Assembly (NCBI RefSeq): GCF_032854445.1
Contig: NC_088295.1
Span: forward strand, 49,401,385-49,465,384
From: Liolophura sinensis
Taxonomy: Eukaryota > Mollusca > Polyplacophora > Chitonida > Chitonidae
Reading direction: 5' to 3'
DNA length: 64,000 bases
This document shows, in pieces, positions 1 through 12,600 of this stretch. Below the pieces are notes generated by a model. The model was not told the origin of the DNA. It was given only the letters and a program-made list of their open reading frames with translations, and did no database searches. Position numbers and translations under genes: made by a program. The stretch's first letter is position 1. Every line of letters starts with the position of its first letter.

Positions 1-2134
1 CAAGATGTGTCCCACTATGAAGTTTGAAGTCACTTGGACATATATAACAATTATTCCCTTGGCAGGATCCTCGTGGTAAAAGCAGTATTTTGTAGTCAAA
101 ATTATGAATACAAATGGTAATACATGTAAAATATTTCTTGGACCTTCAGTGTAGTAATACATGAAAGAGTTATGCACAACCCACAAACATGGTGGCCATG
201 GTGATCAACTTTACCAAAAAATTACACTATTTGCAAAGAAAATGAGAATATTTCATTCTGGAATTTGTACTTGGACTACTGGGTTAAGAAGGATAGAAGG
301 ATCTTCAGTGAAAGCATATTGTTTGGGCTTTAACATAGGCCAGTGTAAAAGTGACGAATCAAGCTGGCCAAGGAATTGGTATAAATACAGGGAGGATTTT
401 GGCATGTTACTGAAGGAATTTTTTGGTTTTTTGTCTTCAGTGAGTTTTGGCCAGCTCCTGTCCTTCACCTTCATGTGAAGTTAAAATCCATCAGACTTGA
501 ACATCAACTCAAAAAGATCAAATGTGCAACCACACCACAGTAAAAAAAGTCCAATAAACCATAAACAACACACATGCATACATGTCCTAAAATAGTGTGA
601 ATCAAGATTAATGAAGGATTTTACACACAAAGCATGTCTAATCCACAAAGGAAGAAGAAAAAAAAGTTGTTGCTTAACATCATTGCCTTTCTGTATACAA
701 TATCTCAATCAGACAATATAAAGTGATCCATGTACATGTAACTATAGCTTCTAGAATAACCATAACCATGGAGGTGTTACAATGCTTTCTTTGTGATAGC
801 AAATTACTTAACACTGAGTGTTATGGTGCCAAATGCCTGGCATCTATGACATGGGGGATTCTGTTATCATGGGCCTCATAGCTTCCTTGTGTGGTCATCA
901 ATTTAGCGACAATCTCTAATATGTGAACAAATACCCGGAGAGCGAAGCTTTCAATCTTCATCAAACTGATCAAAGTTTAAACAACTTAGCCAGTTTTTCC
1001 AATGCACTCCAAATCTTTTGTCTTTCATCTTCGTTCATTTCACGTTAACAAAGCCCACTGAACACTATTTCCATAGCTTACCTACATGTACATGTAGAAC
1101 AATGGACTATCACAAAATTTTGATTTACCACTTTTTTCAAAAGACAATTTGAAAACGCAGGCAATGTGTCAACACAGCGAAACATGCAATATAATTTCAT
1201 AATGTCCTGGCAATGGTTACTAACTAAGTCATATGTTTGTTCATGTTTGAGGTTTTGACAAACTTGGAAAAGATTTTCTTGTAGTATGTCGCACACACTA
1301 CGTATCCATTTGACATTGTCAGCAACAATGGTTCTGATCAGTAAACAGTGGTTCTGACAATCTACTTTTAGGCTTAATTTATATCATATTTAGAGAGTCA
1401 TTGAATGCCAATGTTTGCAAAAGTGTATCAGATGAACAGACCAAAAGTTCCCTTCATCCCACCTAACCCATGTATTATCAAAGAGCTTGACAGCATGTGT
1501 ACATGTGCCACAGATTTCTAAAAAAAAAAAAAAAAAATAATTACATGTACGGTGAAGAAGCTAAAGCACACCAGTTAACATTTTGTACAGCAGTTGAAAA
1601 TAAAAATGAGACAAAGTCAAACTAAATCAGGCATACCCAAAAGAAATCACTGCAATTTGACTATAAAGCACAGACAGATGTATGGATGGATGATCAGCAC
1701 CAGTTCATCAAGTTATGGTGTGGGTCATGTTGGCAGTCACATTTAACAAGCATACATGTGTATTTCAAAGAGAGTAACACAAAAAGGACATAAATTACAG
1801 AGTGCCAACATAATCAATTGTCTACATTATAAACACAGAGTGGAAAATAAAACTTCAAAACTAATATCACACACTAAAAAAAAAAAAAAAAAAAAAAATC
1901 TTCCCACAGATATGGTGGCAGCAAGCACCGTAGTCACACAACATATAAACACTTCAACCAAAACAAAAATCATTAAATAAAAAGATTGTCAAGTGCCATT
2001 TTCAAAAGGTGACTGCATGGTTGTCCTCGCCAAACGTCTTGGTTAAAACAAGCTGGTGGGTGGGTGCGGGTGAGTTGGGTGAGAGATGAGAGAACCACAC
2101 ACACACACACAAATACCACAAGTCAATAAAACAG
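1..2134. other. DUSP 3' flank; no coding feature
   Basis: Downstream of the DUSP stop. Part is presumably 3' UTR, but its end could not be fixed. It contains poly(A) runs on the plus strand near 1523 and 1876, and a short CA run near 2099. Small open frames here have no recognisable content. Confidence 0.5.
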
Positions 2135-3680
2135 CTAGGATACCTGTATAATCTCCAGACTCCCGTGCAGAGAGCCATGGCTGCCGCTCGATGATATACT
2201 ACTGTTTGACTGATATGGGTCTGATGTTGTTCGACACAGGCACGGTAAGCCGTCAAACATTGGCGTGGGTGTGTAGAGATCTTTACGGGGTCCGCAGCAT
2301 CTGGGGAGTTTACCCATCGTTGAGTTACAGTTACAGTCCGTTTCCATGGCCTCTTCATCGCCTGAGTTAAGAATGTCGTCAAGGCTGCGTGCTTTGCGAC
2401 TGGAATCGCCGTACGCCTGCGTCTTAATCATGGCGCTCTCCATAGCGGCCGTGATTTGTTTGTACAAGTGTTTTTCCGAGTATCCCCGAGGAACATAGTG
2501 GTCCGAGTAGCAAGGTCGCAACTTTTTGCTGCCATAAGCTTCCGAAGAGTCGTCCTGGGAGGTACTGCTGCTGGAGCACGGAGAGTTCTGACAATCCGAG
2601 CCCAGGTCAAAGGTCGGGTACGAGGAGAATGCAATACTGTTTGGTCTGACCATGGCACGCTTTGCCTTATTGTCTCGCGAGCGAAGCACGACTTTGGTTT
2701 GGCCTGATACTGGGGAGGCCGATGAACCGGAGGAACTGGCCGTGCTGTTGGTCGGGGAGTTAAGCGTGTCACAAGTCTGTTCCTCCACAACACTAGCGCT
2801 CAGTGGCCGCTTCGTGGCACCAGACTTTTTCCGCGAGTGTCCATCCTCTTTGACAAAACATGGAGTAAAGTTAAGTTTATCTAATGAGGTAGTGGGAAAC
2901 TTGCACAATTGCATCTGTGTTTCCATGGAAATATGAGACTTGGATTCTTTAGTGGGCGAGACAAAGCTGAGCCTGGCCAGCGCTGTAGTAGGGGACTGGG
3001 CATTGTGCACCGTCTGAGTGTCGGCTGTGGGACAATAGGAACACGGTGCCAACTGTCCCGACTGCTGAGAGGCAGACTGCGCAAACACCCCCGTTTGAGG
3101 CAAGTTCTGATGATTTTTAGTCAGCGCAGAGTTGCCTAAAGCCAAGAAGGTTGCCCGTTTTGGGGCATGTGAGTTTTTTGGCAGGCTTCGCGTGACTGTG
3201 CTCGATTTAATCTGTAATGACATGGGCAATGGACTGGTTGGAATGCCTTTGGATGAGTGAGCTTTGCCAGAGTCCGTCTCCATGTCTGCCTGCTTATGTG
3301 AGGGGAATGGTGGCTTAGATGTGGCGCTGTCTGGAATGGCTTCCTCCCCCTTGCACACAGACGCTGCCCAGGCCTCACTGCCCCCCGCCACTAACATCGC
3401 AGACTGCGGGGAAGCTGCACACACAGACGATTTCGACACGGGGAATGACGATATGCTACAGCTGGAGATCAGTCTGTTACACTGGACAAGCCGGTCTGGT
3501 GTGAAATGAATAGTACGCAAGGGTTTGGCCACTGGGGAGGAAGGCATGCGTAGGTCCATCTGAGTGTGGGGAATCTGACTCTCCTGTTTCCCTTCTCTCC
3601 TCAACTGTTTCTCGAAGTCCAACAGCTGACCCAGAAAGTTGAAATTTGGTGATATTGTCGGCCGTTTCTCCTTCACATAT
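2135..3680 (-). CDS. DUSP16/DUSP8-like: DUSP exon 7: end of catalytic domain and long C-terminal tail
   Basis: The exon begins [20 protein letters not shown] and runs 515 codons to TAG at 2137-2135. The tail is rich in Ser, Thr and Pro, with [20 protein letters not shown] and a terminal SLEIIQVS. The last codons (CAG GTATCC TAG) resemble a splice donor, but the family ends in a similar I/V-I/E-VS peptide, so the stop is taken as real. No clear AATAAA was seen downstream on this strand. Confidence 0.9.
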
Positions 3681-6600
3681 CTGACAAAGAAGAATACAAA
3701 TTTAATTTACACATTCTTGTGGAGTACAATTCCAAGCATAGGCATTTCATAATGTAGAACACAGACAAAACACAACCTGACGTGCAAGAAATCAAGCAGT
3801 GAAAGCAGAGATGCTGTAACCTTCTGGCACACTTTATTCATTCATTTGGCAGGTGTTTTACGCTGTACTCAAGAATATTTCACTTAAACAACGGTGGCAA
3901 GCATTACGGTGGGAGAAAACTGGGTAGAGTCTGGGGAAACCCATCACCATCTGTAGGTTGATGGCTGACCTTCCCAGGTGTACCCCCAGAGGAAGCCAGC
4001 ATGAGCTAGACCTGAGCTCAAAGCGACTGCATTGGTGAGAGGCTTCTGTGCTAGCCACCTCAGCCACAAAAAAACCTTCCTTCTGGTGTACAGTATATAT
4101 AAATTTCATCACAATTTTCATAATATTTACACGGTTTTTCAGGAACATGTACTAGAGTTACATAGAACATTCAGATATAGAATGATACGATTTGAGATTC
4201 TTCGACTCAGAATTGTCTGTACAAGGATTCCTTCAGATCAATCAAACCTACGTGCACAATCAAGTTTTGCCAACTGTGCAAGAAGGATGTGAAAAGGCTG
4301 TCTATTATCCTTCTTTTTTTCTTTTTATTACTGTTTTTAATGCCACAGAATTACCATAGAAATACATTCCAGTCCACTACAATTTCCCCTTCTATTCTGC
4401 AAATCAGTCTAAAACAACATCCTGTGCTGCTTTACCTGTAAGCATCATCTGATGACATGTTCAAGTTTTTCATGATGTAAGCGATCGCAAGAGTAGCCGA
4501 GCGAGAAATCCCTGCCAGACAGTGCACCAAAACACACCCGTTCGAGTTCCGAACTGTGTCTGCAGGTAAAATAAACATCAAAAAATTACCTGCTAAAATA
4601 TGTATTTATTTATAAGAATTATTGTTCATTTTGAAAAAGGAGACAACCACTCTTTAAGCCCTTTCAGAAAAATAACATCTTGGAGACTGGTTCAGCACCA
4701 AAATCTGCAATATTTCCAGAAAAAGCAATGGCACAAAATGATGATATTTCCAAATACTCTATAAGAATACATTGTACATTGTACCTGACCCAACAACTTA
4801 AAATCTGATATCGTACAATGAAGCTCGAACATAAAGAGCACAACTTTTTGTACAATTACACACATTTTCAACCCAGCCTTCACCGAAAAAGCCTTTTCCT
4901 TGTTCGTCAAAATTTTATCTATTTCGATTTCCTCAAGTAGGTAATTTTGAGAATCTGTTAGTCGGTGAAAAGTTGATGAATAGTCCAAAATAAATACCCA
5001 CTCCTGTACAATCATACCTAAAAACTGGAATGCTTCGTTAAAAAAAGGCTGCATTTTCTCGCTGTAGTTGTCGTTGACTGGAATGCGCAGGAAGTGGCCA
5101 TCTTGAATGAACGGTGCCCTAGGGCATGCTGTGCTCACATTCAGAATGTAGGATATACCATTAACCTGTAAGCAAACCACATACCAAATTATTTATTTCA
5201 TAAGGTAACTTAACATAATCTGAACAATTAACACGTAACAACGTACACAACACCTACCTTGTAGGATGGGTATCAGAAATCAAAACCAGCTTACATAAAT
5301 ATACATAAAGTAGAATTAAGACTGAAAGATTGTAATTTTGTATTTGAGACTAGAATTTTGAATTTCAGACTTGAAAATACTGTGTCTGTTTCCACACAAA
5401 AGTTTTTCAGTTCAGAAATTGATGTCTATCTCAACCTTCATTACAAAATTAATTACAAAGAGCTTTGTAATTGCAAGAGACAGTAGGTCTCTCTGTTGCA
5501 AGAGACAGTAGGTTGAAACTCTTCATATTACGAAATGAAAAGATGAAAATAAATAATCACCTACATCCATACCTACCAAAGACTGACACAATGGTTCTAA
5601 CAATAGGTATTCACAACTTACTACAGCCTGTCATACACATACATCTAAACAAAAACAAAAACCCTGTAGGGAGTACGTTACCTGCTTGTTTTAGGTGACA
5701 GCTGCATAACAAAATCCTCAAGCTTACACACTAGAGTATATATGTTCACTGATCAAGCATTTACTTATTTATTTATCTGATTGGTGTTTTACGTGGTACT
5801 CAAGAATATTTCACTTATACGACAGTGGCCAGCATTATGGTGGGAGGAAACTGGGCAGAGCCCGGGGGGAAACCCACGACCATCCGCAGGTTGCTGGCAG
5901 ACCTTCTTACTTACGGCAGGAGAGGAAGCCAGCATGAGCTGGACTTGAACTCACAGCGACCGCATTGCTGAGAGACTCCTGGGTCATTTTGCTGTGCTAA
6001 CACGCAAACCAACTGAGCCACAGAGGCCCCGATCAAGCATTTACATGTACATGTTCTCACCTGTACTGTTTCCTGAGAAAGGGCATCCCTCTGGGAGCCA
6101 AGGTACAAGAACGGCAATATCCGGGTGGGGCCCACATTACTGACAGGCAGACACGGCTGAGACAATGATGTCAACGGAGTGTGCTTGTAGTTGTTGTTGG
6201 TTTTACTTTCACACAGGTTTGGGTACATAGCTTGGAACCCTAAAAATCCACCTGCAAAAAATGATTCATAAGAAACAGTCATTAAACCTGCAGTTATGGT
6301 TTTAGTCAGGGGTCAAAGCTTTATGCAAGAAACCAAAGTGTGAACACTGTGTGGACAAAAATCTATGGACTGAGCAAAAGGGCAGTAACTCTAGTGAAAT
6401 GATCACAATGTAACACTGCATAAACCCAACATACTCACTATGCTACACAATAAGTTTATGAATCAATATCAAACTGAGATAGGCCACTTGCACAGGTGTT
6501 AAGGAATATTATACTATGTATGCCTGAAAATAATTTTTAAGTTGGTGCAGGACATAATGGCTAATCTATCAACTATGTGCCTTATTATAAGTCATAAACA

Positions 6601-9600
6601 TTATTTATAACAGTTAAGTCCTGTACCAACTGCTGCAACCTGTCAAAATACTATTTGGTGCAAGACTGTCTTTGCCCTGCTCCTCACATCCACGCCTGGT
6701 ATGTCAAAGGATGTTGCCAACCCAATAACTATCATTAGGCTTTGGACAATAAGTAGTTTTACTGTAGTTCACTATTACAACACTTTATTCATCTGACAGG
6801 GGTTTTATGCTATACTCAAGAATACATGTAGCATTCTGGAGGAAACCAGGCTGGCAGATCCTCCCCCATGCAAACGGAGAGGAAGCCAGCATGAACTGGT
6901 CTTGAACTCAGTGATTGTACTGGGTCATTGCGCCTTGCATGCTAACCACTATGCCATGGAGGCCTCCTATATTACTTTAGGGTGTACAATTTGAGATAAT
7001 TCAGCAGGATTCCCACCCCTCCCAACAACCCCGACCCACACACACCCCGCCCCTCAGAGAAACTAACATTTACCCTGACCGAATGGAAGGTATCGAGCAT
7101 GACAGAAACAAATAGAATGCATAGATCATACAACGGTACAAATTTTACACGTATCTCTTTCAAACCTCAACCGATTAGTGAGGAAAAGTACACATTTCTA
7201 GCCAGTGTGAGTTACACGACGTACTTACTGACCTTTTAAGAGGGTGACACTTTTGAATGTGAGGGCCAGCTTCTGCAGCAGAACCACGATGAAGACATCA
7301 TCCGTCAGCATGGTGGTGTTCTCTGAGCACTGGTCATACACGATGACATCATATGCCTCGTCAACGTCGATGTGGCAAGTGTGACTGAGGAGATCTTTGA
7401 TATGTACCTGTCAACAACACCAGGTAATGGCTTACTTACCTGTACTTATTAGATTGCTGTTTTACGCGTTACTCAAGAAAAATGGAATATCTACAATTTC
7501 CTCTGAAATTTAACATCTACATAATACAGACGAATAACTACACACCTGTAGCACCAGGGATGTTGGTAATATTGTAAACGATGGATTGTGTTCTGCTTTC
7601 TGTCTCAGAAATGCAAACAAGCAAAAAATTTAAGTGGGCCGACAAATAAAAAAAATTAACCCAAATTACTGCTTAAATATTGTCAGATATCTCCACTGTT
7701 GCATGGTCATATGGTCATACAATCATCACTGATTTATTTCTGTCTGTCTGTCTGTCTGTCTGTTTGCTCATTGGTACCATAAGGCATGAAGGTAAATGTA
7801 CAGTATTAAAGTAATTCTTCTACCTTTTCGCATGTTTTCAAGGTGTTTATTCGAAGAACATTCTGAAGACATTATTCTGTGTAGCCTTGAAAGTGGCTAA
7901 TCCAGCCAATGTACACGTAGTTTTGTCTCCAAAATTATACGTGTGCATAAATTGCACTAAAATCTGCCCTTTCATATTCAAAAAAGTTGAGCAATTACGG
8001 TTCCCTATCTTCATTAAAATTGTACTGTGAGTAAGGAAACAGTGAATGACTTTTGGTGTAGATGAAATCTGTGCCCTTTCATGGTCAAAATGCAAACCAC
8101 AATATTTTGAAACAATGGAAGCTCGAAATGAAATTCTGTGACATACAAGCAAAAAGTATTATAAATCCTAAATTAAGACACAAGCAAAAAAACATACACA
8201 TTAGGCTGTAATTCTAGTTCACCTCATCAGCTACTTTCTGGAAAAGTTTATAGGTAGATAATTTTCATTTTGGCTGAACATTTCAGCGGGGGCCAATCCT
8301 ATGAATTTACTTGTATATCAGGGAGACCTTGACTCACTTTGTCTTGCTGTAATCGGCGCTTGACGAGTTTGGAGCAGCACACGTTGACAGACTGCTGGAT
8401 GTGACAGGTGTTGAACTCGAGGAAAGAACGACTGTCAATCAACAGCAACTGCAAGTCAAGCACAAATGGAGCATTACAAAGAATGCATCAGAGTAATACA
8501 GGAGGATAAAATGATTACACGTTACAAATGTTCATATAAAACTGCTGTTGTACATACATACATGTCCGTTGTAAATGATATCACACAGACTAAATCACAT
8601 TTAAACACCAAGGCATTCAGACTTCATAATAAAGATATCCAAGACTGGTCAAAAAATTTGCACCACCTGTGATTACATGTATGTGTCGAACTTTCTGATG
8701 TAAAAACAAGGTCAGATTAACTGATTTATTTACTTCATTTGTGTTTAATGTCACACACATATATATTTATGTGGCCAATAACAGTTGTTTGGGTGTGAGG
8801 CTAGTCTAATGTTCATGAAAGACCACTTGTGTCCCACCAATATGACGTCACATGTGGGAAGTGGTCCAGTAATTTGCCGTGGGAAGTGGTCCAGTAATTT
8901 GCCGAGGGAAGTTGACCAGTAATTTGCCATGGTCTGCAGTTTCCCCAGTAACCCATAAAACTGACTGCCCTTGTATGAGTGAGTGAGTGCTTGGGGTTTA
9001 ACGTCATACTCAACAATTTTTCAGTCATATGACGACGAAGGAATCATTAGGGTGCATGTACGTGTAATGTGCCTCCTTGTTGCAGGACGGATTTCCACCG
9101 CTCTTTTATTTAGTGCTGCTTCACTGAGACGACTTACCGAAGGCAAGTAAGCAACCCCGCCCGAGCCATTATACTGATACGGGTCAACCAGTCGTTGCAC
9201 TATCCCCTTCATGCTGAACGCCAAGCGAGGAAGTTACAACTTCCTCTTTTAAAGTCTTAGGTGTGACTCGATCAAGGATTGATCCTAGATCTACCGGTCC
9301 CGAAGCGGACGCTCTACCAACTGTGCTATCCGGGCCGGTTTCCCCTTGTATGAGGAAAAAAGTATGGTGACAATCGAGTAAATAAATAAGTTTAATGCTA
9401 CATGCTCATGGAATGTTACAGCGATCTTAATCACAGCGTACATGTACCTGTATTTTTGTGTGGGAAGATGGTAATAGACTAGTCTGACACTATATCCAGA
9501 ACAGTTGGCTGTATTAATCATGGAAATGTAAACAATTCAAATATCCATTCATGTGTGCTGTGTATTCAGCACTTAATAACGCATGTATGTGTACTGCCTC

Positions 9601-12600
9601 ACAGCTTTCACACATGGACTTCATATGTACATGGGGAAAACAGCTTACAAGTGTCAGGGTTGTGAAAAACGGATTTCACTGGAATCTCTGAGCAAGTGTC
9701 AATACCAGTAGCTTGTAGGTGATATTCAGTAGGCGGTGTCATTTGTATATTTAAGTCTATTTTGTTTAAAAAAAAAAAGCTATATGAAGACACCTGGGTC
9801 TATTAAATGTCACTAAATTGGAACTACATGTCAGAGCTCTCCACTGATATGAACATGCAAATACACTTTACGCACTATGTTAATATTTGCGTTGGGTGTG
9901 CTAGTACATGCAATTGTATCATACAACAAATCCTGTCATCTGGATGCGTCTCATGAAATAGAACTGTCTTATGTCCATTCCATTTGTCAAATTTGATGAG
10001 TCAATACAAGTCACATGAAAGTGGCTTTAAAAATCTCGTTACCTTGAATGACTAACATGAAATCATTTCGGTCTTTTTCATTTGACCAAGATGGTCTAAC
10101 ATTATTTTGGGGAGCGGGGAGGGGGGGGTCATATCTTTGTACTTCATTTTCTCTGGTATGGTGATTCTTATGGCTGACGATGACACAGTACAGCCATGTA
10201 ATCATAAAGCTGAATGTAATCAATGACAAGGGTGTGCAAAAAGAAGGGCACTAGTCTAATAGTCTGATCAAAGTTGTGCATGACTGAAATACAGCTGGAC
10301 GTTATGAAGTACCAGAGCATAGACTCGATGAGCTCAGTCAGCTGACTCATCCCCATATTATTCACCAAGTCAGATGTTCTGATAATCAAAACCACCATCT
10401 CATGAAATTACTCAACTACAGACTCCACGTTAACAATTTAGTCAAAGGAATAGTACCGGCATCTTCAACACAACGATGTGTACACACAATGACTGTGTGC
10501 ATCACTTTGAACTTGAAACAAACCATGCACTCCACACAGCAGGAACTAACCTGAGGTTAACCGCACGACAGGACACTTATAAAGTACCGGTGACACAAGA
10601 CTGAGAAATGTACACCTTCAATATCAAATCAAAAAAATCTCACAGTTGAGCAAATACTTTGATATGTACATGTGGACGATAGAGTACATGTACGGTATTA
10701 ATCTAGTCATTACAGGATGGACAAACGTTTTGTAGTTACGTATACTTGTACCGTGATAAATACTCATATCCACGGGAGAAAATTTACAATGGATAAATTA
10801 TACTTGTGGGGAGACAAGGCTGATTGGTCGATCAGTCGATCAGTTAATATGTCATACCTTTAGCAACGCCAGCAAGGAAGTGACAAGTAGGGAGGCATTT
10901 TAATTCTTTAACGGACATACATACACAGCACACATGTTCATTTATTTATTTATTTGATTGGTGTTTTACGTGGTACTCAAGACTATTTCACTTATACGAT
11001 GGCAGCCAGCATTATGGTGGGAGGAAACCGGGCGCAGCCCGTGGGAAATCCAAGACTATCCACAGGTTGCGGGCAGGCCTTTCCACTTACAGCCGGAGAG
11101 GAAGCCAGCATGAGCTGGACTTGAACTCATAGCGACCGCATTGGTGAAAGGCTCCTGGGTCATTACACTAATGCACTAACCGACTGAGCCATGGAGGCCG
11201 CCAGCACATATGTATATACTGAATCTGTAACGACACATGTAACTTTGGACATACAGAAAGAATGTTCATGCAGATTCCCTGTAATTGTACAGCGATATAC
11301 CTGAAGATCATAGCAAGTCTGTCTAAATACTGAGAGTCTGTGATGCTATTCACATACACTGTAGCGTATTCAATCAAGTTTGTTCACCTATTCTCAAGGT
11401 CAGTGATGTTATCAGTAGTGAGAGAATCCTAATAAATGCATTTGTAATTCTGCACACAAAACTCAGGCATATGCAGTCTAGATCTCAGACTACACCAAGC
11501 ATCCGTTCCTTTACATTTGTAATTATATTACACATGCATAGTTACTGGTTATGATGGACTGTTTTTGTCAATTCACATAATATTCTTTTTATATAATCTG
11601 ACATATTATATCAGAATCAAATATCACTGCACTAATTATTGTAACTATGTTTTACGCTTATGGGGCTCCAGGAGGGCACAAGCTGCGTTTATTTGAGTAA
11701 CTCTTGATAAATTAAGTTATTATTATTATTATTATTACCGTACGTGGGAAGGTCTGTCAGCAACCTGCGGATGGTTGTGGGTTCCCCCCAGGCTGTGCCC
11801 GGTTTCCACCCACCATAATGCTGGCCACTGCCGTATAAGTGAAATATTCTTGAGTCCGGCGTAAAACACCAATCAAATAAATAAATAAATACATAAATAC
11901 ATAAAATTATTATTATATATGATTATCATGTTGAGGCACTGCCATTACACAAAAAATTTCCTTTCAATACATAGCAGTATGTACATCATGTGCATGACCA
12001 CCAATACACTGTGTGTATGAGCATCCTGAGCAGACACCACCCCTCCCACCCTCGCTCCATCAGAAGGTATCCCACTCTTAGGAACAGACCTGTTAGAGTC
12101 AATGACCCTGACTGTCTTCTCCAGCAATGACTCATTGCCAGCAACATAATCAATACCAAAACTATTGTGAACCAGAAAAAATCTGCCGCCAACGCTCTTA
12201 CACCATAATGCTTCGCTCCTGTAGCAGGTGGACAAGGCATAGGCGGAAAAAAACAACAGGCCACTGATGACCATTGAATGCGTGGTTAAAAATGGGCTGG
12301 ACACATAATTGAAACATCGTATTTTTATCATACTAGATGTTTATAGTCATAAATCTTACACCCACATAGTACGTTTCAGTTATTAGGGAATGGTAGTGCT
12401 GTGTAAATTTATGGTGGTAATGACCTTTCAAACACACATGTGCTGTATTTTCCAATTTACTAGAAAAAAAGAAAAAAAAAGAATCGTGTTCCATAATAAA
12501 ATTTTTGAGACTGAACTTGAAAATACACTATTATATCTGTAAAAAAAGAACTCATTCTGCTCGCAAATTATTTATCAAGTTAAAGAAAGTTTGAGACAAA

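Noticed and set aside
2002-3509. Several additional open frames overlapping DUSP exon 7
   Set aside because: They are shadow frames of the long, GC-richer coding exon. The DUSP frame continues the catalytic domain in phase, and the others have no domain content.
11945-12331. Overlapping minus-strand open frames with a hydrophobic stretch
   Set aside because: Inside DUSP intron 1, without convincing splice sites or recognisable family.
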